Shown in pieces: positions 56,553-63,945 of a stretch of 64,000 nucleotides of DNA. The notes below the pieces were generated by a model. It was not told the DNA's origin. It saw only the letters and a list, made by a program, of their open reading frames with translations, and ran no database searches. The position numbers and the translations under genes were made by a program. The number at the start of each line of letters is the position of its first letter. Positions within the stretch are counted from its first letter, which is position 1. This DNA is from an uncultured Lachnobacterium sp. (GTDB taxonomy: Bacteria > Bacillota > Clostridia > Lachnospirales > Lachnospiraceae), in the NCBI GenBank assembly GCA_900546625.1, contig URDU01000007.1:48282-112281 (forward strand), in the 5' to 3' direction.

Positions 56553-58052
56553 CTATGCTTCTCGTTTAGAGTCCGATTTGGATATTACAAGCCTTGAGTA
56601 GCTTACACCATCATTCTTTGTTATCTCTCCATCCAGACTCACCGTATCCTCACCCATGCGCTCATTGGTCTCCTCCTGCCATAAAAACAGAAGCTTTTCC
56701 AGATCCTCCATGGATTCTACAGTCTGTTCATCTGTCACAAACATGCCATCACGCATATTTTTATCTCTGAAGCTTTGAAGCTCCTTTTTTGTATACAATG
56801 GCTTTGGCACAAAATCAGCCATATCATCTTCGCCTGCCGAAGCATCGTCAATAACAAACGGAACAAACTCACTTCTTCCACGCTCCCGTCTCCCCGGAAA
56901 ACTGTCATCGGTTACATTGTAAAACTGTCTGGTGAACTTCATTCTATCGCGAAGCTCCCCAAGTATCTCATCTGTTTTATCACTCTTATCTATCAGGTTA
57001 ATGAGCTTGACTATATTATCCTCGTCATCTGCGCCCTCCTGCAGGATATAGTGTATCCTTGCAAGCGCCCTCTTTGCAAAAATCGTCTTCTGCTCAATAA
57101 GCTTGTTGTACTTTCTCTCAATCAGGTCAAACTCATGCTCCACCTTATATACAAGCTCACTTGCCTTATCGCAGTACTCCACGCTGTACTCATAGCGTTT
57201 TCTCTCAAATGTACCGGGTGTAGTCTGCTTAAGAATCCCCTCAAGCTCAGCCCTTCTGTCATCATTCTGATTGAGGATTTTGCTGATAAGCTCCTTTACA
57301 GCCTCCTTGTATCGATAGAAGCTATCCGTGGTCGTAAGGATTGCATAACGTCTGCTGTCACTGTTGTTGATTTCCTTAATCAGCACCTTCTGTATACCGA
57401 TAAAATCCTTCATGCGTGACAGCTCATCAAAATATGCCCTCATGCCATCCTGCATATTTGATAAAAGCTGGCCAAGATTTTTTGACGTATACAGCGCATT
57501 TTTCAAAATATCATTGTTTTTTTCCGGGTCTGAAAAATACGTAAAAAGCGAGCTGTAAACAGCCAGAATACTCTCACGTTCCCTGCTGTCATCATCCACC
57601 AGGAGCTTTTTAAACAGCTCTGCATACATCTGGCTGTACTGAGGAAATGCAATCACATATGTGTTGAGCTTTTCATCAAAATCACTCCTGATCCAGCCCC
57701 ACTTTATAAGCCTGCCCAGTATGGCAGATGGTGTCAAGGTGTATGCGAAGCTGGTCTGGTCATATATATCGCCAATTTCGGAATCAAGATTATCTTCATC
57801 ATGATTATCCATGCTGCCATTATCTTCATCACTCTCTTCTTCAGTATAATCAGTCTGCCATACAATGCCTGTTTTTGATATGGTATCCGCTATGATTATC
57901 TGACACTCTTCCCGTGTCAGCCCAAGTGATGCATAGACCTCGTTATTCTCCTCATATAACGCAACAACTATCTGCATGTATGCATCCATATTTTTCGTGC
58001 GAAATAAACTATAAAATTCTTTTGGTATTCTATCTTTTAACGTCATACTCAT
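56553..58052 (-). CDS. jetA: JetA-type kleisin (DUF5716)
   Basis: 499 residues if started at 58052 (MSMTLKDRIPKEF); an ATG at 58046 is equally plausible, while the open frame to 58088 lies inside an inverted repeat and lacks a ribosome site. The N-terminal RIPKEFYSLFRTKNMDAYM is typical of the JetA family of Wadjet systems, the kleisin bridging the two JetC heads. An acidic insert (EEESDEDNGSMDNHDED) lies near residue 75. The C-terminal third is charged. First gene of the jetA-jetB-jetC operon. Confidence 0.85.
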   Translation of the reverse strand: MSMTLKDRIPKEFYSLFRTKNMDAYMQIVVALYEENNEVYASLGLTREECQIIIADTISKTGIVWQTDYTEEESDEDNGSMDNHDEDNLDSEIGDIYDQTSFAYTLTPSAILGRLIKWGWIRSDFDEKLNTYVIAFPQYSQMYAELFKKLLVDDDSRERESILAVYSSLFTYFSDPEKNNDILKNALYTSKNLGQLLSNMQDGMRAYFDELSRMKDFIGIQKVLIKEINNSDSRRYAILTTTDSFYRYKEAVKELISKILNQNDDRRAELEGILKQTTPGTFERKRYEYSVEYCDKASELVYKVEHEFDLIERKYNKLIEQKTIFAKRALARIHYILQEGADDEDNIVKLINLIDKSDKTDEILGELRDRMKFTRQFYNVTDDSFPGRRERGRSEFVPFVIDDASAGEDDMADFVPKPLYTKKELQSFRDKNMRDGMFVTDEQTVESMEDLEKLLFLWQEETNERMGEDTVSLDGEITKNDGVSYSRLVISKSDSKREA

Positions 58053-58060
58053 ATAATAAC

Positions 58061-58108
58061 ATATCCCCACGTTTTTCGCCATATACATGGAAATAAACGT
58101 GGGGATAT
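58061..58108. repeat. Perfect 14-bp inverted repeat at the jetA start
   Basis: ATATCCCCACGTTT (58061-58074) and AAACGTGGGGATAT (58095-58108), 20 nt apart, with CCAT/ATGG nested in the loop. On the minus strand the second arm contains GTGGGGA, the only Shine-Dalgarno-like sequence before jetA, so a hairpin in the mRNA would cover it. No T-run follows, which argues against a terminator. Confidence 0.85.
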
Positions 58109-58148
58109 TAATACCCTTAATTCTATTTAATACAATTAATATATCTGC

Positions 58149-59471
58149 TTACTGCTCAGCAACTCTCAGATGACGGATAAGCTCATTTAAGCTCTCTGCC
58201 TCACTGCTCATCTCCTGACTTGCAGCTGCGCACTCCTGTGAAGAAGCTGAATTAGTCTGAACTACATCGTTGATCTGCTCTACACCATTATTAATCTGCT
58301 TGATAGCATCTGTCTGTGTCTCAAGTGTCTCTGCGATTCCATTAACCTCATCTGTGATAGTCTTGGAATTGCCGGCAACCTCCTCAAGCTGCGATGCTGT
58401 CTTGCCTGCAATAACCATTCCTTTTTCAACAGCCTTGACTGAAGACTCGATAAGAGCTGCTGACTCCTTAGCCGCATTTGCACTCTGCTCAGCAAGTACA
58501 GTAACCTGGTCTGCAACAACTGCAAAGCCTTTTCCTGCCTCTCCTGCTCTGGCAGCCTCGATAGAAGCATTGAGTGCAAGAAGGTTTGTCTGTGATGCAA
58601 TCTCATTGATTGTTGCGATGATTTTACCGATTTCCTGAGATGCCTCATTGATTTCATTCATGGATGTAACCATCTCGTGCATCTGTCCGTTGCTATCCAT
58701 AATCTCAGTTCCGAGTCCGTCAACCTTCTGGCTGATTTCCTTTGCATGCTCTGCATTTTCAGCTACCTGATCCGCTACAGAAGCAAGTGTGGCTGTAAGT
58801 TCCTCAACAACAGCGGCCTGGTCTGTTGCGCCCTGTGCCAGATCACTTGAGCTGGCAGCTACCTGCTCAGCACCATTTGAAACCTCATTTGCCGCTCGCT
58901 GGATACCACTTACTGTATCTGACATGCTCTCCTCGAAAGCAACGATTGATTCCTTAATTCCTACAAAATCACCCTTCCACTCAACCTGTGGCTTAAAGCT
59001 GAAATTGCCATCAGCAAACTGTCTCATTGTCTGGTCAATATCATCAATATATGAGCCAAGTGTCCTGATAGACTTTCTAAGGTCATGTGCAAGCTTGCCA
59101 ATCTCATCATCTGAATGATACTCCAGATTGCTGTGAAGATTTCCATTAACAAGCTCCTCTGCCACTACCTCAATCTGCTGTAATGGCTCAAGCACAGAAT
59201 CAATAACCTGATTACTGATTTTTTTGGCAATCATTGTGGCTACAATTCCAACTATTATTACATTAGCCAGTCCTATAATCAGGAAAAACATAGCAACTGT
59301 TCCTGACTCGGCACCAAAGATATTAGCCTTTGCACCAAAATAAACAAGTAAAATTGCTACAATTGATATACCTCCTGATACAAGCAGCATATCCAATACT
59401 TTCTTATAGCCATATTTCAGTCTCTGCTGAAGTGGCATTTCCATTATTTTGCTTTTAGATTCCTCACCCAT
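58149..59471 (-). CDS. Methyl-accepting chemotaxis protein without an extracellular sensor
   Basis: 440 residues. Two adjacent membrane helices (about 28-50 and 60-83) separated by a very short loop, then HAMP (about 85-140), and the coiled-coil signalling domain with its hairpin tip EIASQTNLLALNASIEAARA near 292. Conserved methylation-type Gln/Glu heptads flank the tip. With no periplasmic ligand domain, sensing must be through the membrane or cytoplasmic side, or by a partner. Single gene. Confidence 0.93.
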   Translation of the reverse strand: MGEESKSKIMEMPLQQRLKYGYKKVLDMLLVSGGISIVAILLVYFGAKANIFGAESGTVAMFFLIIGLANVIIVGIVATMIAKKISNQVIDSVLEPLQQIEVVAEELVNGNLHSNLEYHSDDEIGKLAHDLRKSIRTLGSYIDDIDQTMRQFADGNFSFKPQVEWKGDFVGIKESIVAFEESMSDTVSGIQRAANEVSNGAEQVAASSSDLAQGATDQAAVVEELTATLASVADQVAENAEHAKEISQKVDGLGTEIMDSNGQMHEMVTSMNEINEASQEIGKIIATINEIASQTNLLALNASIEAARAGEAGKGFAVVADQVTVLAEQSANAAKESAALIESSVKAVEKGMVIAGKTASQLEEVAGNSKTITDEVNGIAETLETQTDAIKQINNGVEQINDVVQTNSASSQECAAASQEMSSEAESLNELIRHLRVAEQ

Positions 59472-59633
59472 ATGTAATTCTCCCTTTCTTATTTAGGTTT
59501 CGTTCTATACAGTAAGATTATTATATCATTACCATAGTACTATTTCAATGATAATTTGACAATATTCGTCATTTTTGACATATCGCCTAATTTCGGAAAT
59601 GATTTATAGTCAAATACACTAATTTCCCGCTTA

Positions 59634-59936
59634 TTACACCTCGAAATCCATACATGCCCTATTTGCAGTAAACGGTCTCACCCTGGTATCTGCCACTGCA
59701 ACATGCTTAGGATTCTTTGCATACGCTGCAAGTGCATCAGCATCTTCAAATGTAGTATCAAGCATCACATCTACGGTAGATGTCGGAAGATAATCTGTGC
59801 GTACTGAAATATCAAGCATGCCCGGAATCTGTCCCTTAAGCCCCTCTAAACCTTCCTTTATGCCGGCACGTATTTCCTTCTTCTGTGCCTCTGTGTACTC
59901 ATCCTTGAGTGTCCATAAAATAATGTGTTTAACCAT
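59634..59936 (-). CDS. Dabb-family (stress-responsive A/B barrel) protein
   Basis: 100 residues from ATG 59936 with AGGAGG six nt upstream (an open frame to 59960 is ignored). Ferredoxin-like dimeric alpha/beta-barrel fold: MVKHIILWTLKDEY at the start and HPKHVAVADTRVRPF-like KNPKHVAVADTRVRPF. Function in bacteria mostly unknown. Single gene ahead of the tuf-islet region. Confidence 0.88.
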   Translation of the reverse strand: MVKHIILWTLKDEYTEAQKKEIRAGIKEGLEGLKGQIPGMLDISVRTDYLPTSTVDVMLDTTFEDADALAAYAKNPKHVAVADTRVRPFTANRACMDFEV

Positions 59937-60273
59937 TGTGTGCCTCCTGAGTTTATCCAAGTTTAAATTTGATAGTAACTATAGGTCTCACCCGCTTTTT
60001 TGTTCTCTGCGGTTCTGAATAGTTACGATTTTAAATTTAACATTAGATTAAATTGTAATTTACATTTTTAGATTAGTATAGCATTAATATTATGAAATGT
60101 CACTTCATATTTGATTGATTAAAATGTTCCAAAAATGTTTGATTACGCTATTTGACTTGATTATTTAACTTGATTATTTAGCTTGCTTCTTTGCGTCTTT
60201 ATAATTCAAAATTGGGCCATTTTAGATTCAATAGTACTCAGACTTTAGTTTATTAAAGTACAAATCAGTAAAA
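59937..60273. other. Spacer between the Dabb gene and the tuf remnant
   Basis: Holds MITE-like copy 2 and otherwise very AT-rich sequence with repeated ATTTAGCTTG/ATTTAACTTG words near 60170. No ORF is supported. A 12-bp word GTACAAATCAGT (60258-60269) recurs inverted at 60455-60466 on the other side of the tuf remnant. Confidence 0.4.
59973..60028. repeat. MITE-like palindromic repeat, copy 2
   Basis: Inverted ends GTAACTAT (59975-59982) and ATAGTTAC (60019-60026), flanked further out by AAATTT pairs. Its right half (GCTTTTTTGTTCTC, then TTCTGAATAGTTAC) matches copy 1 at 18013-18100. Non-coding, 36 nt upstream of the Dabb gene. Confidence 0.6.
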
Positions 60274-60303
60274 AAGGCTTCCGAGAAAAATCTCGAAAGC
60301 CTT
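60274..60303 (-). terminator. Ancestral tuf terminator
   Basis: On the minus strand AAGGCTTTCGAGA...CTCGGAAGCCTT (one mismatch) is followed by a T6 run. It lies 33 nt after the stop codon of the tuf 3' remnant, where the original tuf terminator would be. Confidence 0.85.
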
Positions 60304-60335
60304 AATTTTATTGCATATTTAAATAATCAGTTATG

Positions 60336-60390
60336 ATTACTCGATAACTGTAGCAACACGTCCAGATCCTACTGTACGTCCACCCTCACG
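60336..60390 (-). repeat. Duplicated tuf 3' end, left copy (attachment-site repeat)
   Basis: 55 bp identical to 63946-64000. Read on the minus strand it encodes the last 17 residues of EF-Tu (REGGRTVGSGRVATVIE) and its TAA stop (60339-60337). The match to tuf ends at 60390, beyond which the frame reads LKY instead of EF-Tu sequence. This is how an element integrating at the 3' end of a conserved gene leaves its far boundary. Confidence 0.9.
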
Positions 60391-60610
60391 ATACTTTAAT
60401 ATCATTTTACCTCATATTTTTTATGGTTTTCTCTCCAAAATACAGTGAAAAACGACTGATTTGTACTATTTATTTTTATTTGCCTGATTTCTTGGCACCG
60501 TTTTGGCACCAGAAGCCTCAGTCAAAAAGCTTCTCTTCTGCTGTTTATACTCTTCTCTATCAGCTTTAATTTATAGCCAAAAAGCAGCCAGTTTTTCATA
60601 TAAATAATTT
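60391..60610. other. Left end of the tuf islet
   Basis: 220 nt. A minus-strand open stretch (about 60570-60466) without a start reads ...EEYKQQKRSFLTEASGAKTV... and ends at TAG; it looks like the 3' tail of a lost gene. It contains the direct repeat GGCACCGTTTTGGCACC (60494-60510), repeated at 63735-63751. No complete gene. Confidence 0.5.
60494..60510 (+). repeat. 17-bp direct repeat near the left islet end
   Basis: GGCACCGTTTTGGCACC, itself two GGCACC words spaced by five bases, occurs identically at 63735-63751 in the same orientation. The pair lies just inside the two tuf repeats, where arm-type recombinase sites usually sit. Confidence 0.7.
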
Positions 60611-61870
60611 CTAATAACTTTTATCGCCTTTCTTCAAAGGAGAAAACGTAATCTTATTTGCCAAAAGAAAAAGAATTATTATTACAATACCAAATCCCAC
60701 AAAAAGTGAACTTGTATCAACAACAGTAACTTTGTATATAATACTAATCACAAAAGATACCACTGGCGCGCATGCGTATGTAAGTGAAAATCGAATTGCA
60801 GAAACACGTCCTATATATTCTTTAGTAACTTCTTTTACAAATTTCACTTGTACATAAGTAATCATTAATCCCAATGCTGCACCAATTATTATCGAACCGA
60901 TTAGCAACAGTAATTTTTGAGTTATAGGATTTGCAATATATTTTGAAACAAATGCAATAAAAACATAGTATACACCTAAAACAATTCCACAAAATGTAAC
61001 AAGTGTATTATTTTTTTTCTCCTCTTTCATTTTTGCAAAAGTCAATGATCCCAAAATAGTACCAATAGTTACGCTTACACTTAGTAATGAAACAATTTTG
61101 GCATCTCCACTAAACATTTCTCTTGCAATCGGAGCGAGCAGTGCATCAAATGGAACCACTGCTGAATTAATTAGAATACATAAAAAACATAGTTTTAATA
61201 GCTTCTTATGGTCAAATACATAACTAAATCCATCTCTAAGCGAAATTAAATATTCTCTGCCAATTATTCGGTTTGTCTTCTTTTCTTCTTGAACAGAAAA
61301 TTCTATTTTTACTATAAGCAACGCTGATATTAAAAATATCAAAGCATCTATCGCTAAAGAAATACCTATTCCAAATGAACTAATCACTATGCCTGACAAG
61401 CCAGTTCCAACTAATACTGCTATTTTGGTACAAGACACATTGACACTTACACCTTTATCATAATGTTCATTAGGAAGTACATGCTGAATAACTGCTACCC
61501 CTGCTGACATATGAAATGCTTCTATTAATGAAATGGATATTGTCATAAAAACCAATATTAATGGTGAAAGCATGTTTTGTGTATATACATATAATATATA
61601 CAAAACTAACAGAACTCGAGCTATATCTGAAAGTACTAACACTTTCTTTTTATTCATATTCTCGACTAATGGACCTATAAATGGTTGAATAATTACAGAA
61701 GTAGCTTGATTAATACCAAAAATAATCGCAGACCACCCTGCACTATTTGTAAGTAAATATACCAACCATGTAAAAAGTATTGTATCTAATGAATCACCAC
61801 AGCGGTTAATAATATTAGAAGTCAGCAGATAAACATAATTGTGGTTATGATATAACTCATGTTTATTCAT
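60611..61870 (-). CDS. MFS transporter, probable peptide exporter of the islet
   Basis: 419 residues from ATG 61870 (GAGAGG eight nt upstream); a start seven codons earlier at 61891 overlaps the radical SAM stop as ATGA. Twelve membrane spans of the MFS drug-exporter type (as in MFS_3: TSNIINRCGDSLDTILF, SAGWSAIIFGINQATSVIIQP). The substrate is not visible in sequence; being coupled to a radical SAM enzyme and a small peptide gene suggests export of the modified peptide and self-protection. AT-rich compared with the flanking chromosome. Confidence 0.87.
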   Translation of the reverse strand: MNKHELYHNHNYVYLLTSNIINRCGDSLDTILFTWLVYLLTNSAGWSAIIFGINQATSVIIQPFIGPLVENMNKKKVLVLSDIARVLLVLYILYVYTQNMLSPLILVFMTISISLIEAFHMSAGVAVIQHVLPNEHYDKGVSVNVSCTKIAVLVGTGLSGIVISSFGIGISLAIDALIFLISALLIVKIEFSVQEEKKTNRIIGREYLISLRDGFSYVFDHKKLLKLCFLCILINSAVVPFDALLAPIAREMFSGDAKIVSLLSVSVTIGTILGSLTFAKMKEEKKNNTLVTFCGIVLGVYYVFIAFVSKYIANPITQKLLLLIGSIIIGAALGLMITYVQVKFVKEVTKEYIGRVSAIRFSLTYACAPVVSFVISIIYKVTVVDTSSLFVGFGIVIIILFLLANKITFSPLKKGDKSY

Positions 61871-61887
61871 ATTTGTTACCTCTCTAA

Positions 61888-62898
61888 TCATAATTTAGAT
61901 TGTTTAATTTCGCAAGCTATCTTATAAAGATCCTGATGTTTTAAAGCCGCTGCTTTTTCTATAACATTATCAATTTCTGATATATCATTAAGTGATTCCA
62001 AATATTTTTTCCATTTTTTCATTTCAACATTATATGCACAGTATCTATTTTCACTTTCAAATGAGCCGTTAATGCAATAACGACTATTACTACATCCTCC
62101 TAAGCATCGTTCTGTATAACGACATTCTCTGCAAAATCCTTTTAACTTACTACTATCAAAATTTCTATTCCACTTAAAAGAGTCCGGACTTTCCCAAATC
62201 GACTTTAAAGATTTTTCACGAATATTTCCCGCTACTAATGTTTTATCTCTAATAGAAGTACAAGCAACAATATCTCCATTATGCAGAATACCAATTACAT
62301 GCTTTCCTGCTCCACAACCTGTCCAAGACCAATTATCATTAAGAAAATTCTCATTTACTTTTATATCTTTATTGCTATAATAACCTATGCAATCTGCCAA
62401 AACAATTAATAATTGATATAGTTCTTCCAATTCACATATATTTTCTTTATTTATTGAAGTTATTACTGATGTCGAAATATTATTTTTTCTTAATTCTTTC
62501 AATGCTTTAATACTTTTATTGAATGATCCCGATCTCCGTATAAAATCGTGAGTTTTTTCAAGACCATCAATACTTAAACAGACACTTCTAATTCCTGATG
62601 TTATCGCATTATGAATAAAGTTTTCATCAATCAACCAACCATTTGTAATAATACTTGTTATTATGCCATTATCTATTAATCTTTTCGCAATAATATGCCA
62701 GTCACTACGTGTCGTAGGTTCCCCTCCAGATAATGTAATAACTTTTAATCCCAAATCTTTTAATTGGTCACACACCTCAAGAGCTTCTGATGTATTCAAC
62801 TCATCGGGTAGCGCTTCTGCACAACTTGAACCGCAATGTTTACAACGCATATTACAACCCATTGTTATTTCCCATACAGCTGTAGTTAATTTATTCAT
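61888..62898 (-). CDS. Radical SAM/SPASM peptide-modifying enzyme
   Basis: 336 residues. Radical SAM cluster ligands C15, C19 and C22 (CNMRCKHC), SAM-binding GGEP at 58-61. The C-terminal SPASM domain is rich in Cys: GCGAGKHVIG near 195, VACTSI, then the FCRECRYTERCLGGC cluster and a final NRYC, enough for one or two extra iron-sulphur clusters. SPASM enzymes of this size commonly modify ribosomal peptides (thioethers, C-C bonds, epimers or tyramine loss). The only peptide gene nearby is the 35-residue one upstream, separated by an attenuator-like hairpin. The ribosome site is AGGAGAG. Confidence 0.92.
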   Translation of the reverse strand: MNKLTTAVWEITMGCNMRCKHCGSSCAEALPDELNTSEALEVCDQLKDLGLKVITLSGGEPTTRSDWHIIAKRLIDNGIITSIITNGWLIDENFIHNAITSGIRSVCLSIDGLEKTHDFIRRSGSFNKSIKALKELRKNNISTSVITSINKENICELEELYQLLIVLADCIGYYSNKDIKVNENFLNDNWSWTGCGAGKHVIGILHNGDIVACTSIRDKTLVAGNIREKSLKSIWESPDSFKWNRNFDSSKLKGFCRECRYTERCLGGCSNSRYCINGSFESENRYCAYNVEMKKWKKYLESLNDISEIDNVIEKAAALKHQDLYKIACEIKQSKL

Positions 62899-62930
62899 AT
62901 ATTCTCTCCTATAATCCTTTTTAAATAAAA

Positions 62931-62970
62931 AAGACCTACTCTATATTTCTTTTTACATAGAGCAAGTCTT
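62931..62970 (-). terminator. Terminator-like attenuator between peptide gene and radical SAM gene
   Basis: On the minus strand 14 paired positions (AAGACTTGCTCTAT with ATAGAGTAGGTCTT, two G-U pairs, 12-nt loop) followed by TTTTTATTT. It lies 9 nt after the peptide stop and 33 nt before the enzyme start, so most transcripts would stop here and a few would read through. Confidence 0.85.
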
Positions 62971-62979
62971 TTCTACAAA

Positions 62980-63087
62980 CTACATTCTCACACCTGTTCC
63001 GTACATAACTGGTCCAAATAAGTTCTTAGAGGTTTTTAATTCAGAAATCTCTACAAACTCCAAGCTCAATTCTTCAAGATTAAACAT
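62980..63087 (-). CDS. Candidate RiPP precursor peptide (35 residues)
   Basis: Starts at ATG 63087 with a near-perfect GGGAGGTGG six nt upstream; a longer open frame to 63186 ignores that site and the promoter. The N-terminal leader (residues 2-21) is acidic and amphipathic (LEELSLEFVEISELKT). The C-terminal core NLFGPVMYGTGVRM is small, Gly-rich and has Met28-Tyr29-Gly30. It has no Cys, so thioether (sactipeptide) chemistry is excluded. Placed immediately before a radical SAM/SPASM gene and an exporter, it has the form of a RiPP precursor; the modification is unknown. No dedicated protease gene is present. Confidence 0.75.
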   Translation of the reverse strand: MFNLEELSLEFVEISELKTSKNLFGPVMYGTGVRM

Positions 63088-63121
63088 TTTTATCCACCTC
63101 CCGTTTATTGAATTTATCTTA

Positions 63122-63150
63122 AAAATACATCTCTTATTTTCAAATGTCAA
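63122..63150 (-). promoter_or_regulatory. Promoter of the peptide operon
   Basis: Minus strand TTGACA (63150-63145, perfect), 17-nt spacer, TATTTT (63127-63122). Transcription would start near 63115, about 28 nt before the peptide start. Confidence 0.7.
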
Positions 63151-63244
63151 GTTATTTTCATTATTTTTTCCAAATTTCGAGTTCAAATTCTCGTTTTATT
63201 TGTAACATATTTTCCATTTTCTACGCATACATCAGATCTCTTAA

Positions 63245-63688
63245 CCACTTATAAATGTCCGTAAAATTGCAAAAGCAACTGGAATCAGTGCTACAACCTT
63301 ATATTCAATCATTCAAAAAGATTCCAATATTCGATTTGATTTTACTTTAAGACTTGCAAACGAATTGCAAATTGATGTGAATGAGATATGTTCTGCCAGT
63401 CCATTTTCTGACACAATTAAGGAAGAAGAGATTTATCCTACACTTCCAGACGGTTTGAACGGAGCCTTAGACGCAAGTCGTGTAAAGACTTACTTAAAAA
63501 ATTCTATGTATCCGTTGATGTATCTTTTTGGCAAAAATAGTATGCCTGATGTAGATAATCTACTTACATCATTCTATCAGCTTGATGATGAAGCCAGACA
63601 GGAAGTTGTAGAAACAATCCGTCTGAAACTGCAATATCATCGAGATCCGAAACGTGCTGAACAGATCAAGCAGATTAAAGGTTGGTAA
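63245..63688 (+). pseudogene. XRE-family regulator lacking its 5' end
   Basis: The frame is open from 63245 (after TAA 63242-63244) to the TAA at 63688. It reads an intact HTH_XRE half, VRKIAKATGISATTLYSIIQ, then FTLRLANELQIDVNEICSAS, and a C-terminal region ending AEQIKQIKGW. No ATG, GTG or TTG occurs before the HTH; the first in-frame TTG (63365) would remove most of it. The gene is therefore probably truncated at its start, or has lost its start by recombination next to the islet. Related proteins sit in mobile elements. It points away from the peptide operon. Confidence 0.65.
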
Positions 63689-63694
63689 AAAATC

Positions 63695-63734
63695 ACTCCT
63701 GTGAATGGCAAACATTCGCAGGAGTTTCTTTTTG
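63695..63734 (+). terminator. Terminator after the XRE remnant
   Basis: Stem ACTCCTGTGAATG / CATTCGCAGGAGT (one mismatch) with a 5-nt loop, then TTTCTTTTT. It begins 7 nt after the stop codon. Confidence 0.85.
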
Positions 63735-63751
63735 GGCACCGTTTTGGCACC
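63735..63751 (+). repeat. 17-bp direct repeat near the right islet end
   Basis: GGCACCGTTTTGGCACC, identical to 60494-60510. It lies 195 nt inside the right tuf repeat. Confidence 0.7.
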
Positions 63752-63860
63752 ACTGGTCTTATTTTTCAATTTTAAATTTATCTGTATTTTATCTTGCTGA
63801 TAAATATTTCGCTATTTCTCTACTTATAATTTTTCAAATCATTCTCTCTTTAAGATACAG

Positions 63861-63890
63861 AAAAACCCGTAGAACCGAAGTTCTACGGGT
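63861..63890 (-). terminator. Terminator carried by the islet, now downstream of tuf
   Basis: Perfect 11-bp stem ACCCGTAGAAC / GTTCTACGGGT with a TTCG-type tetraloop on the minus strand and a TTTTT tail. It lies 56 nt after the tuf stop, replacing the original terminator left at 60274-60303. Confidence 0.85.
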
Positions 63891-63945
63891 ATCTTACGTT
63901 TAGACACAACGTTATCTTACGATAACAAATCCATATTAAGATTGT

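Noticed and set aside
58061..58108. Terminator of the chemotaxis gene
   Set aside because: The inverted repeat lies in the right place, but no T-run follows on the minus strand, so a regulatory role for jetA is more likely.
63088..63186. Longer form of the islet peptide (68 residues)
   Set aside because: The extra residues come from the promoter and 5' leader; the ribosome site GGGAGGTGG points to ATG 63087.
63569..63769. 66-codon minus-strand frame over the XRE remnant and its terminator
   Set aside because: It is antisense to a frame with clear HTH homology and spans the terminator and the 17-bp repeat; no ribosome site.
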